From: Bacteroidales bacterium UBA1680
Lineage (GTDB): Bacteria; Bacteroidota; Bacteroidia; Bacteroidales; UBA932
Assembly (NCBI GenBank): GCA_002320605.1
Contig: DCKG01000019.1
Span: 1-32,656, forward strand
Length of the DNA stretch: 32,656 bases
Reading direction: 5' to 3'
A program made the position numbers and the translations under genes. Of the stretch, positions 6,915 to 14,238 are shown piece after piece (the first letter of the stretch is position 1; each line of letters starts with the position of its first letter). The notes beneath the pieces were generated by a model that ran no database searches, was not told where the DNA came from, and worked only from the letters and a program-made list of their open reading frames with translations.

Positions 6915-7712
6915 ATGACTAAATTCACTTCAATTTTAGCTGCAGCCACCGTATTGGCCATGGCTGCATCATGCTCCACGCAGAAAATCGCAGTGACCGC
7001 TCACAGGGGATACTGGAAATGCGAAGAAGCGAAACATGCCGAGAATTCAATTGCTTCTCTGAGGACTGCTCAGGAGCAAGGATTATGGGGATCGGAATTC
7101 GATGTTCATATGACAAACGACTGCGTGCTGCTGGTCCATCACGATCCGGACATCGACGGGATTAGAATCTGGGACGCTAATTATTCTGACTTTGCGGGCA
7201 GCAGACTTAAGAACGGAGAGAAAGTTCCAACTCTCGATGAATATCTCACACAGGGAGAAAAGAGCGATAAGACGGTGCTGGTCATGGAGTTAAAGAAACA
7301 AGGCGACAAGGCCCACGAGGATTACATGACGGACCAAGCCGTAGAGGCGCTCAAGAGGCACAACCTTTACTCGCCGGACAGAGTGATATTCATTTCTTTC
7401 AGCCTTAACATCTGCAAGAGACTGGCTGGCCTCTGCCCAGGCTTCACCGTGCAGTATCTGGAGCAAGACATGAGTCCCGACGAGCTCTACCCTCTCGGAA
7501 TCAATGGGGTAGACTATCAGTTCAAGGTGTTCGAGAAACATCCTGACTGGATCAAGCAGGCTCGCAATCATGGCATGAGCGTGAACAGCTGGACCGTGAA
7601 CAAGGAAGAGGACATCCAAAAGATGATCAACATCAGCGTAGACTGCATCACTACCAATGAGCCTCTCCTCGTCCGCAAGATGCTCGGCAGGAAAGAGAAT
7701 ACGATTAAATAA
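6915..7712 (+). CDS. Glycerophosphodiester phosphodiesterase, lipoprotein
   Basis: Hydrolyses glycerophosphodiesters to glycerol 3-phosphate and an alcohol, probably in the periplasm. From the ATG at 6915 the protein has 265 residues. A signal sequence ends LAMAASC, making Cys20 the lipidation site. The GDPD catalytic set is visible: AHRG (His30, Arg31), ENS (Glu43), EFDVH (Glu61, Asp63) and HHDP (75-78). The C-terminal VNSWTVN and DCITTNEP motifs complete the TIM-barrel fold. A longer reading from 6873 is rejected because it would begin inside the promoter palindrome and bury the signal peptide. The gene converges on umuC, with 11 bases between the stop codons. Confidence 0.93.
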   Translation: MTKFTSILAAATVLAMAASCSTQKIAVTAHRGYWKCEEAKHAENSIASLRTAQEQGLWGSEFDVHMTNDCVLLVHHDPDIDGIRIWDANYSDFAGSRLKNGEKVPTLDEYLTQGEKSDKTVLVMELKKQGDKAHEDYMTDQAVEALKRHNLYSPDRVIFISFSLNICKRLAGLCPGFTVQYLEQDMSPDELYPLGINGVDYQFKVFEKHPDWIKQARNHGMSVNSWTVNKEEDIQKMINISVDCITTNEPLLVRKMLGRKENTIK

Positions 7713-7723
7713 AAGACGACTGG

Positions 7724-8986
7724 CTATTTTACTTCGAGAAGCTGATTCCAGTCTGTAGAATATAGCTTCGAGCAATAATCGCGGCGGATGCCGTCCGCAA
7801 AATGTCCTGGACGCTGGGCTGCCAGCCTCAGGACATTTTTCCCGCTTTTATTGACCATATCCATCACCCTGGAAATCTTATCGTCACGCTCCCTTTCTTT
7901 GATGTCGAAATCAAAGATGGACTGCTGGATTTTGTTAGAATTAACGATGTCCATGACGATGACTCCGGCTTTCTTATATTCATATCCAGCTTTGAATATC
8001 ATGCGAAGAGCCTTTTTTGCGGCTCCGACTATTTCCAGCGTGCTGCTGGCCGGAACCGCCAACCGAATGCAAGCCTGGGGATTGTACTGCGCGAGATCTT
8101 CCCGGAATCGGTTGGTTAGAAGGAAGACTCCTACGGAATATGCTGCAGTGCCTTCTTGGCGGAGTTTCTCTGCGCATTTGCCAGCGAAATCGGAAACCCT
8201 CTGGCTGATTTCCTCGAAATCAGTTATCATATTCGCAAAAGATCTTGACGTGCATATCGTCTTGCGCGCCTCGTCTTTTTCATCCTCCACCATCCGAATG
8301 CCTTGCAACTCGTGCCAGGTTCGCTCGCCGGCGATTCCCATTCTAGCCTGCACCCATTCGACCGGCCTTTCAATGAAGTCCAAAGCTGTCTTCACCCCAA
8401 CGGCCTCTAGCTTCGGAGCCAATCTCCGGCCTATTCCCCAGACATCGCCTATCGGAGTGAGTTTCAGTGCTTTCCTTATCTTTTCAGTCGTGTCTATCAT
8501 GCAGAAGCCTTTGTAACCCTTGTATCGCTTTGCAAAGTGGTTCGCAACCTTTCCTAGGGTCTTGGTGCTGGCGGCACCGATGCTAACAGGGATTCCTGTC
8601 CACTGCCTGATTTTCTTGATAAGGCTGCGGCATATCACCGGAAGCTTTTCAACAGAGACTCCGTCCATATTCATAAAAGCCTCGTCTATTGAATATATTT
8701 CCAGCTTTGGAGCTGTTTCTGCCAATATAGACATGACCCTGGCAGAAAGGTCCCCATAGAGGGCATAGTTCGAAGAACGCACCGTCAGCTTGCACTCATC
8801 TACTAAATATTTCACTTTGAAAAACGGCGTGCCCATCTTTATGCCCATAGCCTTGCTTTCATTGCTGCGAGCCACCACGCAGCCATCGTTGTTGGAAAGC
8901 ACGACGACAGGCCTGCCTTCCAATTCCGGCTGGAACGCTCTTTCACACGAAACGAAAAAATTATTGCAATCCACTAAAGCGTACAT
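7724..8986 (-). CDS. umuC: Y-family error-prone DNA polymerase, UmuC-like catalytic subunit
   Basis: Translesion DNA polymerase used under DNA damage. The 420-residue protein has the Y-family palm: Asp6 in ALVDCNNFFVSC, VVVLSNNDGCVVARS (27-41), YGDLSARVM, and the catalytic pair in YSIDEAF (Asp101, Glu102). A GKVANHFAKRYKG thumb and helix-hairpin-helix region follows, then the little finger and a C-terminal UmuC extension (RRDYCSKLYSTDWNQLL). Length agrees with E. coli UmuC (422). It lies 48 bases after umuD and should be co-transcribed with it. Confidence 0.95.
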   Translation of the reverse strand: MYALVDCNNFFVSCERAFQPELEGRPVVVLSNNDGCVVARSNESKAMGIKMGTPFFKVKYLVDECKLTVRSSNYALYGDLSARVMSILAETAPKLEIYSIDEAFMNMDGVSVEKLPVICRSLIKKIRQWTGIPVSIGAASTKTLGKVANHFAKRYKGYKGFCMIDTTEKIRKALKLTPIGDVWGIGRRLAPKLEAVGVKTALDFIERPVEWVQARMGIAGERTWHELQGIRMVEDEKDEARKTICTSRSFANMITDFEEISQRVSDFAGKCAEKLRQEGTAAYSVGVFLLTNRFREDLAQYNPQACIRLAVPASSTLEIVGAAKKALRMIFKAGYEYKKAGVIVMDIVNSNKIQQSIFDFDIKERERDDKISRVMDMVNKSGKNVLRLAAQRPGHFADGIRRDYCSKLYSTDWNQLLEVK

Positions 8987-9034
8987 ATTTCAATATACTA
9001 TCTCCAGCCAAGGCGACATACCAAGCCAAATCAC

Positions 9035-9616
9035 CTAGGCATGATGCGTCACTTTCTTTATGACGTAGGTCACCACTCCCCAAATAGTGAAATCATTGGC
9101 ATCATTGACCTCTATCGGAGGATATTCCTCATTGGCTGGCAGCAGCCACATCCGACGATGCTCAAGAATATCATAGGAGAAACCCTGTTTCCTTGCCTTT
9201 CGAACGGGGCGCTTGCCAGATTGGTCAGCGTCAGCCGGATTTTTATAGGAAATATATCTCAGGGTGAAATCTCCGTCAATGAAGCAGACCGCCATGTCAC
9301 CCTCAGATGGCTCCAGAGACTTATCGACAACCAATATATCACCCTCTTCCACTCCACCCTCCACCATGGAATCGCCTACCATTCGAGCGAAGAAAGTTGC
9401 CGCCGGATGCTTCACCAGTTCCCTGTTGAGGTCGATGCTGTCATTCAAATAATCTTGAGCTGGAGATGGGAACCCAGCGTGCACTCCCCCTTCGACGGAA
9501 GTCACCCCATGCTCTTCGGAAAGCGCTTCACGACTCAATTCGGCAGGAGAAGCGTCTACCCCACCATCATCCGGAACATTTAAATTCTTTTTCACCATAT
9601 TCACAAATTTCGACAT
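9035..9616 (-). CDS. umuD: UmuD-like S24 self-cleaving protein with altered catalytic dyad
   Basis: Partner of the UmuC polymerase; the family cleaves itself in the presence of RecA filaments to become active. The 193-residue protein has the cleavage site Ala47-Gly48 followed by FPSPAQDYLNDSIDLN, as in E. coli UmuD, and the nucleophile Ser83 in GDSMVEGG. E. coli Lys97 lies 37 residues after Ser60; the residue 37 after Ser83 here is Arg120 (DGDFTLRYIS, codon AGA), so the general-base lysine appears to be replaced. About 20 extra, mostly basic residues (DADQSGKRPVRKARKQ) follow, absent from E. coli UmuD. The pre-cleavage arm is also twice as long. Self-cleavage may therefore be lost; this is inference. 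Confidence 0.92.
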   Translation of the reverse strand: MSKFVNMVKKNLNVPDDGGVDASPAELSREALSEEHGVTSVEGGVHAGFPSPAQDYLNDSIDLNRELVKHPAATFFARMVGDSMVEGGVEEGDILVVDKSLEPSEGDMAVCFIDGDFTLRYISYKNPADADQSGKRPVRKARKQGFSYDILEHRRMWLLPANEEYPPIEVNDANDFTIWGVVTYVIKKVTHHA

Positions 9617-9649
9617 TTTTTATGAATATGTCACATTTCATTTGACTCT

Positions 9650-9740
9650 AGCATCTTTCGCAGGATACTTTGGAAAGCGTGGTCTGAGGGGTAATAGTGG
9701 CATATTCAGAAAGCATCCTGCAATTTTTTCGCACGATGCT
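9650..9740. promoter_or_regulatory. Repeated half-sites upstream of umuD, possible operator region
   Basis: The 221-base gap upstream of umuD (9617-9837) lacks a TAnnTTTG box. It contains AGCATC at 9650-9655 and 9712-9717, its inverse GATGCT at 9735-9740, and a wider inverted pair GCAGGAT (9660-9666) with ATCCTGC (9715-9721). Such sites could bind a damage-responsive repressor, but no LexA-type box known to me is matched. Confidence 0.3.
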
Positions 9741-9837
9741 CATTGGGGATTTTGTAAAATATTGATTTGCAACTAATTACTAGTACGCCAAGAGGTACCT
9801 TGCAATGGTTTTGCATTTGATGCCTGCTGAGGAAGGG

Positions 9838-11010
9838 TTATAGCGCTGGGACGATGTACTTCCAAGCGAGGGAGAGGGCTGCAGTGCCGTCGGCCTGGCC
9901 CTGGTCATTCATTAGGGGCAATAATGCGCTGGAAGTCAGTGGATAGTCCGTCGTTATGGCGATGACTGCTTTCTTTTCCGGAATGATGGCAATGTATTGC
10001 CCGAACAAGCCGGAGCACAGCCAGCCGTCGCGGATCCTCCAGATCTGATAACCGTAGCCGGTGGCGCTGTAACCGTCACCAGTGAAGTTAACCTGAGGCG
10101 ACATGGCAGAAGACACCCATTCAGAAGGAATGATTTGACTGTCGTCCCATCTGCCTCTGTCCATCAGCAAGCGTCCGAACGTAATCATTTCGTCAGTAGT
10201 GAGATGCAGGCCCCATCCGCCAGCAGAAGAGCCCTGGACCTTGTCCCACGTAAGGGTAGAGCCGAAACCAAGAGGTTTGAACAGCCTGCTGTCGAGATAT
10301 TCATGAATATCCTGTCCCGTCCTCTGGCGAAGAATTTCAGCAAGGAGGCAAGAGGCGAATGTGTCATAGACGAAGTCATCGCCAGGCTCTTCAGTAAAAT
10401 CGGCGTCAAAGAATAGTTGCGGAATGGTTTTATCAATGTCTTTCAGAACATCTGAGAGAACCTCTGCCAAATCTTCCGAATAGTCATGGCCAACTTTGAG
10501 ATATTTCAGCAATGACAATGAATATGTTTTTGCAGCTGTGACCACGGCATCTTCGGAGTGACCGTCGGTCATCGTAAGCAAATCTTTAACTGTCAATTTA
10601 TTGACCCGTTCCAATTCATCACCGGCAATGCCAGAGAGAGAAATTTCTTTGGAGAACATCGGGGCGACTTTGTCCGAAATGGAGATCTTCCCCTCATTCA
10701 CAGCCATCCCAATTGCCATTCCCGTGAAGGTCTTGGTGACGGACCACATCTGGTGCCGAGTGTTCGATGTGGTGCCATTGAGCCATGCTCCTGAAGGCTT
10801 GTAACCTTCCTGCCAGACCGCTATGCCGGAAAGATATTCATAAACAGAAGGTGCATCAGCAGCCATTTTTTCAACAGCGGCCTTTAGCTCAGGCTTTTCC
10901 GTAAGCTCGCCTTTGCTAGGCTCTGGTTCATCCGAATCGTCTTTCTGACAGCCTGCCAGAAACATCACTGCCAAGATTGGCAGAAGGGAAAAAGACCTCC
11001 AGAGTCTCAT
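9838..11010 (-). CDS. Beta-lactamase-family serine hydrolase, lipoprotein
   Basis: A 390-residue exported protein with the class C beta-lactamase/esterase fold. The lipobox MFLAGC makes Cys21 the lipid anchor, followed by an acidic linker (KDDSDEPEPSKGE). The catalytic SxxK is Ser90-Val-Thr-Lys93 in WSVTKTFTG. The second motif reads Tyr215-Asp-Thr where the family usually has YxN, and the C-terminal GLFGQY replaces the usual HxG/KTG region, as in many esterase-like members. It is more likely an esterase or peptidase on envelope substrates than an antibiotic-resistance enzyme. It is the last gene of the tsaD operon, 2 bases after the dehydrogenase stop. Confidence 0.88.
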   Translation of the reverse strand: MRLWRSFSLLPILAVMFLAGCQKDDSDEPEPSKGELTEKPELKAAVEKMAADAPSVYEYLSGIAVWQEGYKPSGAWLNGTTSNTRHQMWSVTKTFTGMAIGMAVNEGKISISDKVAPMFSKEISLSGIAGDELERVNKLTVKDLLTMTDGHSEDAVVTAAKTYSLSLLKYLKVGHDYSEDLAEVLSDVLKDIDKTIPQLFFDADFTEEPGDDFVYDTFASCLLAEILRQRTGQDIHEYLDSRLFKPLGFGSTLTWDKVQGSSAGGWGLHLTTDEMITFGRLLMDRGRWDDSQIIPSEWVSSAMSPQVNFTGDGYSATGYGYQIWRIRDGWLCSGLFGQYIAIIPEKKAVIAITTDYPLTSSALLPLMNDQGQADGTAALSLAWKYIVPAL

Positions 11011-11012
11011 GA

Positions 11013-13154
11013 TTAATCTCCTAAATCCTCATCGGAATGTCGGCCAAATCTAGGCGGACGCTCATCAGAACTGCGTCCACGCCTAAACGGCCTGTCGTCA
11101 CGGCGGTCATTGAAGCGATGACGCGGCCTATCGTCGGAACGGTCGTCGAAGCGGCGGCGAGGCCTGTCGTCACGGCGGTCGTCGAAGCGGCGGCGTGGCC
11201 TGTCGTCACGGCGGTCGTCAAAACGGCGACGAGGGCGCTCCTCGGAATCCTGCGTTTCTTTCCCAACTTCAGGCTCATCAGCTATCTTAGCCGGATCAGA
11301 AACTGCTTCGTCTGATTTCTCAACGGAGCACGCTGCTTCCTCAGCCACGACATCGGTCACAGCAGCGACAGCGCAGTTGATGCCGTCAATCGCTGACGAA
11401 ACAATGCCGCCTGAGTAACCTGCGCCTTCGCCTGCAGGATAAAGCCCCAACATGGCATCAGCCTCATATGATTTCGGATTTCTAGGAATCCTGATAGGAG
11501 ACGAAGTCCTAGACTCAACGCCAACCAGGAGGGCATCCTCCGTATGCTTTTCATCATATTCAATTTCGATGACCTCATTTTTTTCTACCTCAGGCTCTTC
11601 AGAGGCAGAGGATTCAGAAACGTTAGGAGCATCGTTCTTTAACTCTTCAGAAGCATTCTCATCTGATACATCAACAACATCCTCTCCAGGCTCGGCAACG
11701 ACTTTTCTCACTCGTCGGCCAGCGTAGAACACCTCTTTCAAAGCCACCTGCAGTCTCCCTGTGATATATTCAGGAAGAAGCTCGTGAAGCGGAGCTGATA
11801 CCACGCCAGGCTTGTAAGACGTCTCCGGCAGGTCAGTCGAGATTACCCCGTTGCAGAAATCCTTCATCCTCTGCGCAGGAGCAGCCATAGGATTCTCAGC
11901 TTTGCCTTGAACATATTCCCACATCTTATGCTCGATGCTGTGTTGCCACTCCAGCCCAGCGAAGACACCATATTTCTGGTATTCCTCAGGCACATCCTCA
12001 GGATTTATCTGAACCACGGCACCGGCATTGGCGAAGCGTCCGCTCCTGGAAGAATTTGACATCCCGTTCATCACGATGGTCTCCGGATCCGTGGCAGACG
12101 GCACCAAGATTCCGCCTGGGCACATGCAGAACGAATATACTCCCCTGCCATCGACCTGCTTTGCGAATGAATATTCCGCAGCAGGCATTCCCGTCTTCCA
12201 CTGGCCGTGATAACGAATGTCATTTATTGCCGCTTGGCTATGCTCCACTCTCACGCCCATCGCAAATCCTTTAGCCTCAAGAGACCATCCCTTTGATGCG
12301 AACATATCATAAATATCTCTCGCCGAATGACCCGTAGCCAGTATTACCTTATTCGCACAATATTTCACGGCAGAAGGTTTCCCAGCCTTGGTAAGGTTCA
12401 GGCTGTCGAGAGCCTTGACAGCAATGGTGCCATCTGCCTTCTTTGATATATCGGTCACTTTCGTTCCGAAATGATACTCGCCTCCATGCTCTATAATGCA
12501 CTGACGAATGTTCTCGACTATTTTAGGCAGCCTGTCTGACCCTATGTGAGCATGCGCATCCACAAGAATCTGAGGATTCGCCCCGAATTTCACAAGCTGG
12601 TACAGCACCTCGCGTATGTCACCCCTCTTGGATGATCTTGTGTAGAGCTTCCCGTCGGAGAAAGCTCCAGCGCCGCCCTCGCCATAGCAGTAGTTCGAGT
12701 CTGGATTCAGCACGCCATCCTTCGAAAGTTTCGCCATGTCGAATTTGCGTTCATGCACGTCCTTTCCTCTTTCCAGGATAATTGGCTTGCGCCCAAGCGT
12801 CAGAAGCTTCAGAGCAGCGAAAATGCCAGCAGGACCGGCACCGACGATTATCGCCGGATCAGCCTCATGCACGTCTTTATATTCAGGAATCTCGTATGGA
12901 TGATAAGACTCGCGCCTAATATCATAAACTTCTATCTTATAGCGGTAAACGACCTCGTCCCTGGCATCTATCGAGCGTTTAGCAATCACGCAGGTATAAT
13001 CCGCATTAGGGAACTCCGGCTGGAAAGATTTAGTGGGATCAATAACATTGATTATGGCGTTTCCACGGAGCATCAGCTCCCTTGCGGCCACAATCCTAAC
13101 GTCGTCCGGCCTCAGGTCTCGACCTATGCGGCCGGTCATTTCAAACTCTTTCAT
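11013..13154 (-). CDS. FAD-dependent dehydrogenase (COG2509 type) with acidic insert and Arg/Asp-rich repeat tail
   Basis: A 713-residue cytosolic flavoprotein. An N-terminal domain of about 95 residues precedes the Rossmann FAD motif IIVGAGPAGIFAAL (102-115), then the family signatures YCYGEGGAGAFSDGKL (155-170), ATGHSARD (273-280), LLVGVESRTSSPIRIPR (542-558) and GLYPAGEGAGYSGGI (570-584). Two parts are unusual. Residues about 487-538 form a Glu/Asp/Ser-rich insert in the middle of the catalytic region. After an acidic linker (603-638) the protein ends in four 12-residue copies of RPRRRFDDRRDD, like tails found on bacterial RNA helicases. The substrate of this family is not established. It follows tsaD by 3 bases. 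Confidence 0.9.
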   Translation of the reverse strand: MKEFEMTGRIGRDLRPDDVRIVAARELMLRGNAIINVIDPTKSFQPEFPNADYTCVIAKRSIDARDEVVYRYKIEVYDIRRESYHPYEIPEYKDVHEADPAIIVGAGPAGIFAALKLLTLGRKPIILERGKDVHERKFDMAKLSKDGVLNPDSNYCYGEGGAGAFSDGKLYTRSSKRGDIREVLYQLVKFGANPQILVDAHAHIGSDRLPKIVENIRQCIIEHGGEYHFGTKVTDISKKADGTIAVKALDSLNLTKAGKPSAVKYCANKVILATGHSARDIYDMFASKGWSLEAKGFAMGVRVEHSQAAINDIRYHGQWKTGMPAAEYSFAKQVDGRGVYSFCMCPGGILVPSATDPETIVMNGMSNSSRSGRFANAGAVVQINPEDVPEEYQKYGVFAGLEWQHSIEHKMWEYVQGKAENPMAAPAQRMKDFCNGVISTDLPETSYKPGVVSAPLHELLPEYITGRLQVALKEVFYAGRRVRKVVAEPGEDVVDVSDENASEELKNDAPNVSESSASEEPEVEKNEVIEIEYDEKHTEDALLVGVESRTSSPIRIPRNPKSYEADAMLGLYPAGEGAGYSGGIVSSAIDGINCAVAAVTDVVAEEAACSVEKSDEAVSDPAKIADEPEVGKETQDSEERPRRRFDDRRDDRPRRRFDDRRDDRPRRRFDDRSDDRPRHRFNDRRDDRPFRRGRSSDERPPRFGRHSDEDLGD
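11089..11232 (-). repeat. Four exact-length 36-base tandem repeats inside the dehydrogenase gene
   Basis: Units begin at 11089, 11125, 11161 and 11197 and encode the Arg/Asp-rich 12-residue repeats of the flavoprotein tail. The unit length is a multiple of three, so copy-number change would keep the frame. Units 3 and 4 are the most alike. Confidence 0.9.
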
Positions 13155-13157
13155 ATT

Positions 13158-14180
13158 TTAAAAATCAGCTATTCTTGAAACTGGAGCCACGTCCAGCGGG
13201 GTGCGCTCCCCGTGAAGATAATGAAAATATCCAGCTATGGCAATCATAGCGGCATTGTCTGTAGTGAACTTGAATTCAGGAAGATATGTGTTCCAGCCAC
13301 GATTGCGGCCTTCCTCTTCGATGCGATTGCGTAACCCGCTGTTTGCCGAAACGCCGCCGCCGATGGTTATTTCCCTGATGCCTGTCTGTTTGGCAGCCTT
13401 GATGAGCTTGCTCAGCAATATGTCAATCAGAGTCTTCTGAAAGCTAGCGCAGATGTCCTCCTTGTTTTTCTCCATGAAATCCGGTTCTTCTTTCAGCTGA
13501 TCCCTGACAAAATATAGCAGAGAGGTCTTCACCCCGCTGAAACTGTAATCAAGCCCCGGAATCTGAGGCTTGGCGAACTGGAAACGGTCAGGATCGCCCG
13601 ATTTTGCCAATTTGTCAATAATCGGGCCTCCTGGATAGCCCAGGCCCATCATTTTCGAGCATTTGTCGAAAGCCTCGCCAACGGCATCGTCTATCGTCTG
13701 CCCCAGAATCTCGTAATCCAGCGGATTGTCAACCCTGACTATCTGCGAATTACCGCCTGAAACCAGGAGGCAGAGGTAAGGGAACGACGGATGCCTGTTT
13801 TCCTTGTCCGGCTGCTTAATGAAATCTGCGAGAATATGTCCTTGAAGGTGGTTGACCATGATTATAGGAATATTCAGGGCCACGCCGAGTGCCTTTGCGA
13901 AAGAAGTGCCTACCAGAAGCGAGCCCAGAAGCCCCGGGCCTCTGGTGAAAGCAATTGCAGTAAGGTCCGTGGGTTTTATTCCGGCCTTGTCTAAAGCTTG
14001 GCTCACGACAGGCACGATGTTCTGCTCGTGAGCGCGAGAAGCCAGTTCCGGCACGACACCGCCATAATCCTTATGCACCTGCTGGCTCGCGATGACATTC
14101 GACATCAGGAAGCCATCTTTGATGACGGCGGCAGAAGTGTCGTCGCAGCTCGACTCTATCCCAAGGATGTAATCAGACAT
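13158..14180 (-). CDS. tsaD: tRNA N6-adenosine threonylcarbamoyltransferase
   Basis: Transfers the threonylcarbamoyl group to adenosine-37 of ANN-decoding tRNAs, working with TsaB and TsaE. The protein has 340 residues from the ATG at 14180 (MSDYILGIESSCDDTSAAV). The metal-binding histidines His111 and His115 are in VNHLQGH, and Asp308 is in TTDNAAMIA. LLVSGGNSQIV and GGVSANSGLR complete the ASKHA fold. A longer frame to 14645 is a shadow of tamB. A TATATTTG box on the minus strand at 14204-14211 fits this start. It is the first gene of an operon with the FAD dehydrogenase and serine hydrolase. Confidence 0.97.
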   Translation of the reverse strand: MSDYILGIESSCDDTSAAVIKDGFLMSNVIASQQVHKDYGGVVPELASRAHEQNIVPVVSQALDKAGIKPTDLTAIAFTRGPGLLGSLLVGTSFAKALGVALNIPIIMVNHLQGHILADFIKQPDKENRHPSFPYLCLLVSGGNSQIVRVDNPLDYEILGQTIDDAVGEAFDKCSKMMGLGYPGGPIIDKLAKSGDPDRFQFAKPQIPGLDYSFSGVKTSLLYFVRDQLKEEPDFMEKNKEDICASFQKTLIDILLSKLIKAAKQTGIREITIGGGVSANSGLRNRIEEEGRNRGWNTYLPEFKFTTDNAAMIAIAGYFHYLHGERTPLDVAPVSRIADF

Positions 14181-14203
14181 ATTCAAAGAAACTTTATCAT
14201 CGG

Positions 14204-14211
14204 CAAATATA
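14204..14211 (-). promoter_or_regulatory. -7 promoter box for tsaD
   Basis: Reads TATATTTG on the minus strand, an exact TAnnTTTG match. The predicted start is near 14197, giving a leader of about 17 bases. No clear TTTG is seen at the -33 position. Confidence 0.5.
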
Positions 14212-14224
14212 GAGTTTTTTTTGC

Positions 14225-14232
14225 TATTTTTG
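14225..14232 (+). promoter_or_regulatory. Possible -7 promoter box for tamB
   Basis: TATTTTTG matches TAnnTTTG and lies only 13 bases from the tsaD box on the other strand. Its start would fall at about 14239, the GTG chosen for tamB, which would make the message nearly leaderless. The T-rich context makes a chance match possible. Confidence 0.35.
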
Positions 14233-14238
14233 CTGATT

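Noticed and set aside
9838..11010. Antibiotic-resistance beta-lactamase
   Set aside because: SxxK is present, but YxN and KTG are altered and the protein is a lipoprotein with esterase-like features, so resistance is not supported.
11089..11232. CRISPR-like array
   Set aside because: The 36-base units are contiguous without spacers, lie in frame within a gene, and encode a repeat peptide.
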